Source: DASPJR01 sp035628505
GTDB lineage: Bacteria; Planctomycetota; SZUA-567; H5-PLA8
Length of the DNA: 64,000 nt
Assembly (NCBI GenBank): GCA_035628505.1
Contig: DASPJR010000220.1
Coordinates: 1 to 64,000, forward strand
Direction of reading: 5' to 3'
The translations under genes were made by a program, and so were the position numbers. Within the stretch, counting starts at the first letter, position 1. Every line of letters begins with the position of its first letter. The notes beneath the pieces were generated by a model. It saw only the letters and a program-made list of their open reading frames with translations, searched no databases and was not told the origin of the DNA. This document shows, in pieces, positions 26,317 to 34,793 of this stretch.

Positions 26317-27852
26317 ATGAACGACGACCAATCGCAGGAGCCGCTTGCGAGCGAGATCCAGGGCTCGGCGGAAGATGACGCCTTGATCGAGGCGATCGCC
26401 GAACGCGCCGACAAGGACGCCTTTGCGGAGCTCTATGAGCGCTTTAACAATCCCGCGTTCAATCTGGCGCTTTATCTGACCCGCGACCGCACGCTGGCGG
26501 AAGATGCCGTCCAGGAGGCGATGCTGCGGATCTGGGTGTCGGCAAAGTCGTACACGCCGGGAAATCCACGCGGCTGGATTCTGCGGATCGTCGCGCGCGA
26601 AAGCCTGCACAAACTCAAGGCGCAGAAAAAGAGGTCACGACGCATGGAAACCAGGCCGAGCAGTGAGACTGAAGAACAAGATGACCCATCGGCACACTCA
26701 GAAGTCGTGCCGGCGCTGCGCGCGGTGCTCGACAAGCTGCCCGATGACGACCAGCAACTGGTGGCGCTTCATTTCGGTGCCGGGCTTTCGTTGCGCGAAA
26801 TGAGCGCTGAACTTTCGGTGCCGCGCCAGACGCTTCACAACAAGATCATGCGCATCCTTGCGGCATTGAAGGGCCAGCTCGCCGCCGGCGGATTCTCGGC
26901 AGCGATTCCGTTCGTGCGACCCGACAGCCTGTCTGAGGTGCTCACGAGCGGCCAGAGCTGCCCGGCGGGTCTTTCGGAAATGGTGCTCAGCCAGCTTGGC
27001 ACCACCTCGCAATTGCCTGCGCTGTCTGAGCAGTCCACGAGGTCTGCCAGAGTTTCGAAGCTCGGGACGGCCAAGTCGACGAATGCCGGCGCAGGAACGC
27101 TCGGGCCTTTGTTTATCGCTACCGCAACGCTGACTCTGGCGGCCGGCGGCTGGTATGCGCTGAGTTCCGCACCCAAACAAGCGCCGCTGGTTACGCCGGC
27201 GCCCGCCGCACTCGCGCCCGTAGCAACGCCGCCGGCTCCCGTGCCCGCGGTTGTGCCGTTTAATTTCACCTGGAGTGCGCTGAACGAACCGGCGACGCAG
27301 TTCAAAGTAATCGGCGGCGGCTGGACCTGGCGCGGGCCGCAGGGAAATCAACCGGGCGCGATGGCGCTGCTCACTCCGACCTTCATCGCGCAAGTGCCGG
27401 TCAACGCTCCGAGCCGGCCTTTTGTCGTTGTCTTGAACGTCCGGAATCTCAAAGACATCGCCAATGTTGAAGCCACGTGGTGCGAAGAAACGGCGATCCC
27501 TGCGTTTGAACATTTCACTGTGAAGGATCCACCGGTTCAACCCAAAGGCTTCGAAGTTCACGTACACTTCAAAGACAACTATTCGATTTCGTACTTCAAC
27601 AAGACGCCGATCACGATTCGAAAGTTTGACAAGCCTTACCCGGCCGCACAGATTGTTCTCAGCTTGAAGAACATTGAGCTGGTTTCGCTTGTCGCGCGCG
27701 ATCTGCTGCCCGGCGAGCAGTCCAATTATGGCGAGGAGCCCGAGCAGGTCCTGGCGCGACTGAAAGCGCAGCCCGGAAAAATCACGATCGGAAAATCAGA
27801 GCGCGTCGATTTCAGCCACATCAAGCACACAGTTACAGGAAATGTAAAATGA
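26317..27852 (+). CDS. ECF sigma factor fused to a membrane segment and an extracytoplasmic domain
   Basis: The 511-residue product has a standard ECF sigma part in residues about 20-190: region 2 (ERFNNPAFNLALYLTRDRTLAEDAVQEAML, given here only as its opening and closing NPAFNLALYLTR and AEDAVQEAMLRIW) and region 4 (LDKLPDDDQQLVALHFGAG, then LREMSAELSVPRQTLHNKIM). A linker follows, then one membrane segment at about residues 260-284 (LGPLFIATATLTLAAGG), a Pro/Ala-rich spacer, and a beta-rich C-terminal domain of about 190 residues (FNFTWSALNEP, GGGWTWRGPQG, FEVHVHFKDN). A sigma factor tied to the membrane with an outside domain suggests direct sensing without a separate anti-sigma factor. 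Start ATG 26317 is chosen over 26245 because the sigma domain begins shortly after it. Its TGA overlaps the ATG of the DUF2892 gene. Confidence 0.75.
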   Translation: MNDDQSQEPLASEIQGSAEDDALIEAIAERADKDAFAELYERFNNPAFNLALYLTRDRTLAEDAVQEAMLRIWVSAKSYTPGNPRGWILRIVARESLHKLKAQKKRSRRMETRPSSETEEQDDPSAHSEVVPALRAVLDKLPDDDQQLVALHFGAGLSLREMSAELSVPRQTLHNKIMRILAALKGQLAAGGFSAAIPFVRPDSLSEVLTSGQSCPAGLSEMVLSQLGTTSQLPALSEQSTRSARVSKLGTAKSTNAGAGTLGPLFIATATLTLAAGGWYALSSAPKQAPLVTPAPAALAPVATPPAPVPAVVPFNFTWSALNEPATQFKVIGGGWTWRGPQGNQPGAMALLTPTFIAQVPVNAPSRPFVVVLNVRNLKDIANVEATWCEETAIPAFEHFTVKDPPVQPKGFEVHVHFKDNYSISYFNKTPITIRKFDKPYPAAQIVLSLKNIELVSLVARDLLPGEQSNYGEEPEQVLARLKAQPGKITIGKSERVDFSHIKHTVTGNVK

Positions 27853-28106
27853 AGCCTGCGCCGTGGAGCGTCGATCGCTGGGGCCGCCTTCTTGCGGGCA
27901 CGGCCACGCTGCTTTTTGCCGGGCTGGCTTATCTGCACAGTCCGCTCTGGCTGGGGGGCTGCGCGCTGACCGGATTCAACCAGCTCGTTTCGGCGCTGAC
28001 CGATGTATGTCCGGTTCACGCCATCTTGATCCGATGTGGCGCCCGCGAGCGCGAAGAACTTTTTGAGCCGAACGGCGCGCTGCGCGATCCAGTTTCGCTA
28101 CACTGA
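27849..28106 (+). CDS. Small DUF2892 (YgaP-like) membrane protein
   Basis: The 85-residue product has the DUF2892 layout: an N-terminal DRWGRLLAGTATLLFAGLAYL membrane helix, a short turn, a second hydrophobic helix (LWLGGCALTGFNQLVSALT), then a Cys-Pro-containing end (VCPVHAIL). These domains occur alone or behind rhodanese domains and their role is unsettled. The start codon overlaps the sigma-factor stop (ATGA), so it is co-translated with the membrane-tethered sigma factor and could take part in its control. Confidence 0.7.
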   Translation: MKPAPWSVDRWGRLLAGTATLLFAGLAYLHSPLWLGGCALTGFNQLVSALTDVCPVHAILIRCGAREREELFEPNGALRDPVSLH

Positions 28107-28431
28107 AATCATATCCCTGCCTCTACCTATACTAAGATGCTTCAGATCTTCGATTTGCACCGGAATTTTCTAGCTTATCTTTAAGGCTTATATAAGGGTA
28201 TGCAGACAATTGGCTTACATGAACAACTTCATTTGAAGTTTCCGAAAAACTCGCCCCCCACAGCATGCACGGGTGAGTTTCTCCGCATTGACCTTTTCCT
28301 CGTTAAACCATTTTGCGGTAGCGACTTATACAATAATGTCCTGCCGCTTCGGTGGCGCTGAAACGGTTTTTTGAAAATAGTCTGGGACAGTGCGCTTGTG
28401 CCTTCCTTTGTCACGGTGGGAGGGCACAGAG
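28107..28431 (+). promoter_or_regulatory. 325-bp AT-richer leader before the acyltransferase gene, with an inverted repeat
   Basis: No gene is supported here. The stretch is more AT-rich than its neighbours and probably holds the promoter of the FeeM-ThiF-exporter genes. An imperfect hairpin of ten base pairs with one mismatch (AAACTCGCCC at 28247-28256 and GGGTGAGTTT at 28271-28280) could be an operator or an attenuator. GGGAGG eight bases before 28432 is the ribosome site. Confidence 0.35.
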
Positions 28432-29331
28432 ATGTTCGCACCTGAAGACGTTGAACTGCTCGGAACGCCGGCTCAAAACGGTACGCGCATGCGCCGCCCG
28501 TCCTCGGTCTCGCAGATTCTGCGCGTGATCAGCGACGATCTCGAACACGGCCGCCGCGATCTGGATGTCGGCAAGCAGGCCGATGAACCGCCCATCCATG
28601 TGCTCGTCGCTGCCGACCGGCAGACACGCCGCCGCGCGTACCAGCTCGCGCACCGCGTTTACTCCGGACGCGGCTACGCATCGGACAGCGACGGCCTGAT
28701 CGTCTCGCCCTACGATGCCGACCCCCGCACGTTTACGCTGCTGGTGGTTGATGACCGCGGACGCGACGCGGCCACGATCACGCTCGTGTTCGATTCCGAC
28801 AAGCGCCTTCCCTCGGATGAGATTTATGGCGGCGAGCTGGACGCGTTGCGCGCGCAGGGGCGGCGCCTGGCAGAGGTCACGCGTCTGGCGATCTCGGAAG
28901 AGCATCAGCGCTACAAGTCGCTGCTCGTGCGCCTTTTTGATTTTGTCTACGTCTTCGCGCGGCCGGTGAAAGGCTACGACGATTTCGTCATCGAAGTCAA
29001 TCCTCGGCATGTGCAGTACTACCGCCGCCTGCTCGCGTTTGAAGTCGCCGGTCCCGAGCGGCCGTGCCCGCGCGTGCAGGGTGCGCCGGCCGTGCTGCTG
29101 CGCCTGGACCTTGCACACGGCGAGAACTGCCTGCGCCAGAGCCGCGCCAATCCCGGTGCGTGTGGCCGCTCCCTGTTCTCCAGCATGTGTTCGTGGATCG
29201 AAGAAGGCGCGATTGCTGAATTCCTCTGTCGCAGCCACAAGCCCATGAGCGCCGACGACGCCGACTACTTCGGCCTCCAGCCGTTCGGAAACGTGCAGGC
29301 GCAGGCGCCGATGCTGGCTGCCGGTCAGTGA
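28432..29331 (+). CDS. FeeM-like N-acyl amino acid synthase (GNAT-fold acyltransferase)
   Basis: The 300-codon product resembles the N-acyl amino acid synthase FeeM family, related to N-acyl-homoserine lactone synthases. Supporting segments: ADRQTRRRAYQLAHRVYSGRGY (the acyl-carrier-binding entry region, shown here as RRAYQLAHRVYSGRGY), TLLVVDDRGRDAATITLVFD, a ELDALRAQGRRLAEVTRLAI stretch typical of the family, and FVIEVNPRHVQYYRRLLAFE. Such enzymes move a fatty acyl group from acyl carrier protein or CoA to an amino acid or amine. ATG 28432 follows GGGAGG. It is the first biosynthetic gene of a five-gene set with ThiF-like, nitroreductase-like and ABC-exporter genes. The acceptor substrate cannot be read from the sequence. 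Confidence 0.75.
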   Translation: MFAPEDVELLGTPAQNGTRMRRPSSVSQILRVISDDLEHGRRDLDVGKQADEPPIHVLVAADRQTRRRAYQLAHRVYSGRGYASDSDGLIVSPYDADPRTFTLLVVDDRGRDAATITLVFDSDKRLPSDEIYGGELDALRAQGRRLAEVTRLAISEEHQRYKSLLVRLFDFVYVFARPVKGYDDFVIEVNPRHVQYYRRLLAFEVAGPERPCPRVQGAPAVLLRLDLAHGENCLRQSRANPGACGRSLFSSMCSWIEEGAIAEFLCRSHKPMSADDADYFGLQPFGNVQAQAPMLAAGQ

Positions 29332-29356
29332 TCTTCCAATCACGCGGAGAACGCCG

Positions 29357-30304
29357 ATGATGCAGACAACTGAATTCAACTATGAACGGGCTTTCGCCCG
29401 CAACCGCGGGCTGCTCAGCGCGGAGGAGCAGCACACGCTGCGGCGAAGCTGCGTGGCGCTGGCCGGCCTGGGCGGCGTCGGCGGTGCGCATCTGCAGGCG
29501 CTGACGCGGATGGGCATCGGCGCCTTCCGCCTCGCCGATCCGGACACGTTCGAAGTTGTCAACTTCAACCGGCAATCTGGCGCGCGCCTGGATTCGCTCG
29601 GCCGCAACAAGGCCGAGGTCATGGCCGAGACGGCGCGCAGCATCAATCCCGAAGCCTGCGTTCAGACCTTTACCGAAGGCATCAGCCGCGCAAATCTCAA
29701 TGCGTTCCTCGCCGGCGCCGACGTTGTCATCGACGGCCTCGAATTCTTCTGCATCGAAACACGGCGCATGCTGTTTGCCGACTGCCGCGAACGGCGCATT
29801 CCCATCATCACGGCCGGCCCGATCGGCTACGGCGCGTCGGTGCTGGTCTTCACCGCTGAGGGCCAGCCGTTCGAAACATTTTTCCGCATCGAGCCGGAGA
29901 TGACGCGCGCGGAGCAGATTCTCGCCTTCGCGCTGGGGCTTGCGCCGGGGCTCGGAGGCGATGTGGATCCCCGCTATGTCGATGTCGAGGAGCAGAAGGG
30001 TCCAGCGCTGGCATCGAGCTGCCTGCTCTGCGCCGCCGCGGCGGCCACCGAAGTGCTGAAGCTGCTCTGCAAACGCGGACGGATTTCGGCGGCGCCAAAG
30101 GGTGTTCACTACGATCTCTTTCGCGGGCGAAGCGTGACGCTGCGACCGCGACCGTCGCTGACCCGCTCGCTGCGCGGCCGGCTTCTGCGCTGGATCGCGT
30201 TCCGGCGCTTTCCCGCCTTTGCGGCGCAGCACGCGCGCGAATTCGCATCGCGCGAGGGCGCAGTTACCACTGCGCTTTCAGCGACCGGCAATGTGGCTCA
30301 CTAA
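29357..30304 (+). CDS. ThiF/MoeB-family E1-like adenylating enzyme
   Basis: The 315-residue product is a ThiF-fold protein: nucleotide-binding GLGGVGG at residues 37-43, the Asp pair in LADPDTFE, the NRQ triad at 71-73, and Lys85 in GRNKAEV. The adenylation site is therefore complete. A CxxC zinc pair is not obvious; a single SSCLLC segment lies near the C-terminus. Family members activate a C-terminal carboxylate by adenylation (sulfur carriers, ubiquitin-like proteins) or act on small peptides. Mycobacterial Rv1355c/MoeY joins a ThiF domain to a nitroreductase-like domain, and here the two are adjacent separate genes, 13 bp apart. I infer that the pair modifies the FeeM product or a carrier for it. 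Confidence 0.8.
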   Translation: MMQTTEFNYERAFARNRGLLSAEEQHTLRRSCVALAGLGGVGGAHLQALTRMGIGAFRLADPDTFEVVNFNRQSGARLDSLGRNKAEVMAETARSINPEACVQTFTEGISRANLNAFLAGADVVIDGLEFFCIETRRMLFADCRERRIPIITAGPIGYGASVLVFTAEGQPFETFFRIEPEMTRAEQILAFALGLAPGLGGDVDPRYVDVEEQKGPALASSCLLCAAAAATEVLKLLCKRGRISAAPKGVHYDLFRGRSVTLRPRPSLTRSLRGRLLRWIAFRRFPAFAAQHAREFASREGAVTTALSATGNVAH

Positions 30305-30317
30305 GGAGATTCCCCGC

Positions 30318-31457
30318 ATGGCGACCGCGACACTTTCAGAATCCCCAACCGTGGTCCGGACCGCAGCGCACGCGGCTGAGCTGGATTTTTCCGCGCTGCT
30401 TGCCGCCGCCACGCGCGCGCCGTCCGGCGACAACCTGCAGCCCTGGTTTTTCATCGCACATCCTCAGGAATCGAGAATCGATGTCTACTGCGACACGCGC
30501 CGCGATGCCTCGGTACTGAACGCCGGGCAGCGCATGGCGCTGATCTCGTGCGGTGCCGCGATCGAAAATATTGTTCTGCTGGCGCGTGAAAACGGATTCG
30601 ACTGCCGGCTCAATCTCGAGACCGGCATCCACGTCTCCTCGCCGCGCAAGCGCCTCGCACGCCTGACCTTTTCTCCGCGCGCGACGGCTGGAACTGAGGG
30701 CAACGTGATGGCGCAGATCGCCGCGCGAGTGACCAATCGCCGCCGCTATGACGGGCGCGTGCTTGATTCCAGCGTGGAGGAGGCGCTGCGCAGGGCGACG
30801 CCTCCGTTGAGCGGTGCGAAATCGCACTGGCTCACGGGACGCGACCACATCGTTCCACTGGCTGCAGCGATCGGCTGCGGCGACGCGGTTCTGTTTGGCG
30901 AAGCGGCGTTTCGCAACGCGTTTCTGAAAAACGTCCGCTTCGATCTTCCCGCCGACACTGCCGTCGAAGAGGGATTGTCACTGTCGAGCCTGGAACTTTC
31001 GGGCATCGACCGGCTGGCACTGCAAACACTGCGGCGGCTTCCCGACGCATTGATTCGCCTTTCACCCGCGGCGCTCATGTTTGCCGCGCATGCGCGCTCG
31101 CTGGTCCAGAGCGCCACGGGTCTCTGCGTGATTACTTCCGATGACTCGTCGAGTTGCAGCGAGATCTGCGTTGGCCGCGCGATGCAGCGCGCGTGGCTCG
31201 CCTTGACGCGCCAGGGGCTCAGCGCGCAGCCGATGATGTCGCTGTGCGTTCTCGATAACGCGCTGCGCTGCGGTGATCTGGCGGCGTTTGCACGCGGGCC
31301 TGAGGCGGCATGGCGTGTTGTGACTTCCGCGCACGACGTTTTCACCGCACGCGGGCTTCACGAGCGCGTCCGGTTCATCCTGCGATTTGGGTATGCCCCG
31401 GCCCCGAGCGGCCGGACAGGTCGAATGACTGTCGCGACGTGTGGCCAGACGCGCTGA
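30318..31457 (+). CDS. Nitroreductase-like flavoprotein (Rv1355c/MoeY C-terminal type)
   Basis: The 379-residue product begins at ATG 30318, eight bases after AAGGAG. It has the FMN-binding opening of nitroreductases, RAPSGDNLQPWFF, then a VLNAGQRMALISCGAAIEN helix and RVTNRRRYDGRVLD, which resembles large nitroreductase-like proteins of the Acg/Rv1355c type. The late SCSEICVGRAMQRAWLALT stretch matches the second half of the fold. Such proteins bind FMN and reduce or oxidise small substrates, or only bind flavin; activity is not certain. It is placed between the ThiF-like gene and the exporter genes, with 13 and 16 bp gaps. Confidence 0.75.
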   Translation: MATATLSESPTVVRTAAHAAELDFSALLAAATRAPSGDNLQPWFFIAHPQESRIDVYCDTRRDASVLNAGQRMALISCGAAIENIVLLARENGFDCRLNLETGIHVSSPRKRLARLTFSPRATAGTEGNVMAQIAARVTNRRRYDGRVLDSSVEEALRRATPPLSGAKSHWLTGRDHIVPLAAAIGCGDAVLFGEAAFRNAFLKNVRFDLPADTAVEEGLSLSSLELSGIDRLALQTLRRLPDALIRLSPAALMFAAHARSLVQSATGLCVITSDDSSSCSEICVGRAMQRAWLALTRQGLSAQPMMSLCVLDNALRCGDLAAFARGPEAAWRVVTSAHDVFTARGLHERVRFILRFGYAPAPSGRTGRMTVATCGQTR

Positions 31458-31473
31458 AGCGGAGGCTTAGACC

Positions 31474-32607
31474 ATGCTTTCCATTGGCTGGCGAAACTTG
31501 AAACGCGACCGCATGCGCGCGGCGATTGCCGTGGTCGGAGTCGTGTTCGCGGTCGTGCTCGTCACGTTGGAAGTCGGCATGTTGCTCGGCCTGGTGCGCA
31601 ACGCGTCGCTGCTGATTGACGAATCGCGCGCGGACTTGTGGATATCGACGGTCGATGTCAAGACGTTCGATTTCGCGACGCCTTTCGAGCGCCGCAAACT
31701 GTACCGCCTCCAGGCGATCGAGGGCGTTGAACGCGTCGAAGAATACAACGTCTCCTATAGCGTCTGGAAGCTGCCCGGTGGCGGAAACGCGAACATCCAG
31801 GTCGTGGCTTTCGACGACCAGGGCACGCTGGCCGCCGATCTCAATCTCGTCGCGGGCAGCGTCGCCGACCTGCACAACCAGGATGCGGTGATCATCGACG
31901 AAGGCGACCGCGCCAAGCTCGGAAATCCGCAACTCGGCGACTGGGTCGAAATCATGCAGCGCCGCGCCAGGGTCGTTGGCTTCACGCGCAACATGCGCTC
32001 GTTTACGACCACGCCGTACGTGTTCACGTCGCTGCGGCGCGGCGAGAACTACGGCTGGCTGGCATCTGGCGAGCGCGAGCAATCGATCTATTTTCTCGTC
32101 AAGCTGAAGCGCGGCGCTGACGTGTCGGCGGTGCAGGCGGCAATTAGCGCGGCCATTCCTGACATCGAAGTGCATTCGCGCGAAAGTTTCAGTTGGCGCA
32201 CGCGGCGTTACTGGCTGGTCGAGACGGGGATGGGTGCGAGCTTCCTCGCCGCCGCGCTGCTGGGGCTGCTCGTCGGGGGCGTGATTGTCTCGCAGACGCT
32301 GTACGCGATGACGATTGAAAAGCTGCCCGAGTTCGGCGTGCTGAAGGCGCTCGGTGCGACGATGCTGGAAATCTCGCGCGTGGTGTTCGAGCAGAGCCTG
32401 CTGTGCGGCGGAGCGGGCCTGGCGGTGGGCATCGCTATTTCGCACGGGCTTGCAGCGCTCGCCGCTTTCGCCGGAACCACGATCGAGATTCCCGTCCTCC
32501 TGATCGCGGGCATCGCCATATTGACTGCGGGACTGTGCCTGTCCGCGGCGTTCGTTTCGATCTGGCGGCTGAAACGCCTTGAACCGGGAATGGTGTTTCG
32601 GACCTGA
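31474..32607 (+). CDS. ABC transporter permease (DevC/MacB-FtsX type)
   Basis: The 377-residue product has the four-helix layout of this permease group: one N-terminal membrane helix (AIAVVGVVFAVVLVTLEVGML), a periplasmic domain of about 200 residues, then three helices near the C-terminus (SFLAAALLGLLVGGVIV, a second near GGAGLAVGIAISHGL, and ILTAGLCLSAAFV). The N-terminal SIGWRNLKRDRMR is typical of DevC-like permeases. It has GGAGG before the ATG and the ATPase and adaptor genes directly downstream, so together they should form an export complex that joins an outer-membrane channel. Confidence 0.85.
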   Translation: MLSIGWRNLKRDRMRAAIAVVGVVFAVVLVTLEVGMLLGLVRNASLLIDESRADLWISTVDVKTFDFATPFERRKLYRLQAIEGVERVEEYNVSYSVWKLPGGGNANIQVVAFDDQGTLAADLNLVAGSVADLHNQDAVIIDEGDRAKLGNPQLGDWVEIMQRRARVVGFTRNMRSFTTTPYVFTSLRRGENYGWLASGEREQSIYFLVKLKRGADVSAVQAAISAAIPDIEVHSRESFSWRTRRYWLVETGMGASFLAAALLGLLVGGVIVSQTLYAMTIEKLPEFGVLKALGATMLEISRVVFEQSLLCGGAGLAVGIAISHGLAALAAFAGTTIEIPVLLIAGIAILTAGLCLSAAFVSIWRLKRLEPGMVFRT

Positions 32608-32619
32608 AGCGGAGGAGCC

Positions 32620-33378
32620 ATGCGCGTTCCATCGATTGCGATCAAAAACGTCACGCGCCGATACGGCGAAGAGAGCAAAAGCTTCTGGGCCGTGCGCGGT
32701 ATCACGCTCGACGTTTACCCCGGCGAAGTAACGGTGCTGATGGGACCGTCCGGCAGCGGCAAAACCACGCTGCTTTCGATGCTCGGCGGCGTGCTCGCGC
32801 CGACGAGCGGTTCGATCGGCGTTTGCGGAACCCGGCTGGACCGCTGTGACGAAGACGCCTGCCAGCGCTTTCGCCGAAGCAAAATCGGATTCATTTTCCA
32901 GAACTTCAACCTGTTGTCATCTCTGACCGCGCTCGAAAACATCGCAATCGCTTTGTCGCTGCGTGGCGCCGACAGCGCGTCTGCAGAAGCGGCGCTCGAC
33001 AGCGTCGGCCTGGCCTCAAAAGCCGGTTCCTATCCGCACGAACTTTCCGGCGGGCAGCGCCAGCGCGTGGGCATCGCGCGCGCGCTGGCCGGCGATCCGC
33101 CGGTGCTGCTGGCCGATGAACCAACCGCGGCGCTGGACGCGGCGCAGGGCCGGCGCGTGATGCAGTTGCTGCGGCAGAGGACGCAGGAGCGTGGAACGAC
33201 GGTGATCGTGGTGACGCACGATCCGCGTGTGCGCGAATTCTCAGACCGCGTGATCGAAATGGAAGACGGCCGCATCACAAAAATTGTGCGCCGCGTGCGG
33301 CCCGAGCAGGCGGGAAGACAGGCGCTGTGGACGGTATCCCGCAGCGGAAACGTAGTTGCTGAAGTCGGAGGAATCTAA
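32620..33378 (+). CDS. ABC transporter ATP-binding protein (DevA/LolD/MacB type)
   Basis: The 252-residue product is a complete nucleotide-binding domain: Walker A GPSGSGKTT, a Q-loop in FIFQNFNLL, signature ELSGGQRQRVGIARAL, Walker B VLLADEPTAALD, and the switch His in VVTHDPRV. The sequence type belongs to the LolD/MacB/DevA group of exporters. GGAGGAG precedes the start; the gene follows the permease by 12 bp and precedes the adaptor gene by one base. It powers export of the product inferred for this cluster. Confidence 0.9.
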   Translation: MRVPSIAIKNVTRRYGEESKSFWAVRGITLDVYPGEVTVLMGPSGSGKTTLLSMLGGVLAPTSGSIGVCGTRLDRCDEDACQRFRRSKIGFIFQNFNLLSSLTALENIAIALSLRGADSASAEAALDSVGLASKAGSYPHELSGGQRQRVGIARALAGDPPVLLADEPTAALDAAQGRRVMQLLRQRTQERGTTVIVVTHDPRVREFSDRVIEMEDGRITKIVRRVRPEQAGRQALWTVSRSGNVVAEVGGI

Positions 33379-33379
33379 G

Positions 33380-34741
33380 ATGGGATTGTCCGCACATAAT
33401 CGCACGCTTGCGCCACACAAGCTCTCGCGCGGCACTCCGCGTCCTGTGGCACCGCGCAAGGAAACGGTCAAAGCAGCGGTTACACAGGAGCTGAACGACG
33501 ACTCTGGCGAACATCAAACAACCCCGCGCCCGCCGGTTGTTCCGCTATGGATGCTGCTGAGCGCCGCGGCCGCGCTGATCATCGGCGTGTTTGTCATCAC
33601 TCAGACGCGCCAATCCGGAAAGGAAGTGGCCGCAGCATTGTCAACGAAGGCTCTCGCAGATTCTACGTTTCACACCAGCATTGCCGCACCCGGCCTGGTC
33701 GAAGCGGCATCTGGAACGCGCAACCTGGCATTCGACGTCGGCGGGCGCATCAAAGCCGTGTTTGTTGAGGAAGGACAGGCCGTTAAAGCAGGGCAGGTGC
33801 TGGCGCAACTGGACAATGCCGAGTTGGCTGCCCGCGTCGAAGCCGCGCGAGCCGAGCGTTCAATTGCAGAGGCGCGTCAGAAGATCGTTGAGGGCAATCT
33901 CGCTGCCGAGCTGATTCGCGCGCAGAAAGAGTGCGAGAGGCTTCGAGCAGAGCTGGCGGTCCTCGAAAACGGCCCGCGCACGGAGCAACTGGAGGCTGCG
34001 CGCGCCGCGACAACGGTGGCACAGGCTGAAGCCAATCTGGCTGTCGACGAACGCAAACGCTATTTCGATCCGGCGGGCCGATACGAGAACTGGTCGAAAA
34101 ACCTTTTTGATCAGGCCGCGCGCCGCGATGAGGCTGCCATCGGCCGCCTGGCGGCCGCTCGCGCGCAACTTGCGGAACTGGAAGCCGGAGCGCGCGCCGA
34201 AGAACGCGACAAGGCGCGCGCGCTGCTCGCCGGCGCCACCGCGGAATACGAGCGTGTAAAAACCACCAGCCCGTTCCAGCTTGCCGCAGCGAGCGCCGCC
34301 GTCACCCAAGCCCGTGCGAATGTCGCAATGCTCGAAGCGGAGCTCTCGCGAACAGTCCTGACCTCGCCGCTGGATGGTACGGTGGTGTGGAAGTTCATGC
34401 ATGCCGGCGAAGCGGTGGACGGAATTCAGCACCCAACGGTGCTCTCCGTGGCAAATCTGGCGCAGCTTCGCGTGCGCTGCTCGGTAGACGAAGCCGATTA
34501 CATGCGTATTAAGCGCGGTCAGCTCGCGCGAGTCAAAGCCACCGCATTTCCCGGGCAGAGTTTTAACGGGTGCGTTGACCGCGTGGGAACATCAGCGGGA
34601 GAAAAGCCGTTTCTGACTGGCGAGGCCCGGGAGCGCAGGGATGTGCGCGTGATTGAAACCCTTGTCACGCTGCCGCCCAACGTCCCCTTCAAGCTGGGGC
34701 TTCGCGTGACCGTGCACTTTGAATCACAGAACGGCAAATGA
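33380..34741 (+). CDS. HlyD/DevB-family membrane fusion protein
   Basis: The 453-residue product has a cytoplasmic N-terminus, one membrane segment (MLLSAAAALIIGVFVIT), a biotinyl-lipoyl-like half (GRIKAVFVEEGQAVKAGQVLAQLDN), a long coiled-coil hairpin (EARQKIVEGNLAAELI to VTQARANVAMLEAELSRT), the matching lipoyl half (VLTSPLDGTVVWKFMHAGEAV), and a beta-barrel region. This is the DevB/MacA adaptor layout that bridges the ABC permease to a TolC-like channel. No TolC gene is present in the window, so it must be elsewhere. The start at 33380 follows GGAGG and gives tight coupling to the ATPase gene. Confidence 0.85.
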   Translation: MGLSAHNRTLAPHKLSRGTPRPVAPRKETVKAAVTQELNDDSGEHQTTPRPPVVPLWMLLSAAAALIIGVFVITQTRQSGKEVAAALSTKALADSTFHTSIAAPGLVEAASGTRNLAFDVGGRIKAVFVEEGQAVKAGQVLAQLDNAELAARVEAARAERSIAEARQKIVEGNLAAELIRAQKECERLRAELAVLENGPRTEQLEAARAATTVAQAEANLAVDERKRYFDPAGRYENWSKNLFDQAARRDEAAIGRLAAARAQLAELEAGARAEERDKARALLAGATAEYERVKTTSPFQLAAASAAVTQARANVAMLEAELSRTVLTSPLDGTVVWKFMHAGEAVDGIQHPTVLSVANLAQLRVRCSVDEADYMRIKRGQLARVKATAFPGQSFNGCVDRVGTSAGEKPFLTGEARERRDVRVIETLVTLPPNVPFKLGLRVTVHFESQNGK

Positions 34742-34793
34742 AGGTGAAAACCGAATCCTCTGCTATGAGCTTGCGTTCAGGCGTATCGACGAA

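Noticed and set aside
28411..29379. Minus-strand frame of 322 codons
   Set aside because: It is fully antisense to the FeeM-like gene, has Arg/Ala-rich content typical of a GC-rich opposite strand, and lacks a ribosome site or recognisable domain.
28997..30232. Minus-strand frame of 411 codons
   Set aside because: It is antisense to the FeeM-like and ThiF-like genes, both of which have motifs; the frame is low-complexity Arg/Ala/Gly and has no family.
31375..32445. Minus-strand frame of 356 codons
   Set aside because: It is antisense to the ABC permease gene, which has clear membrane segments and a ribosome site.
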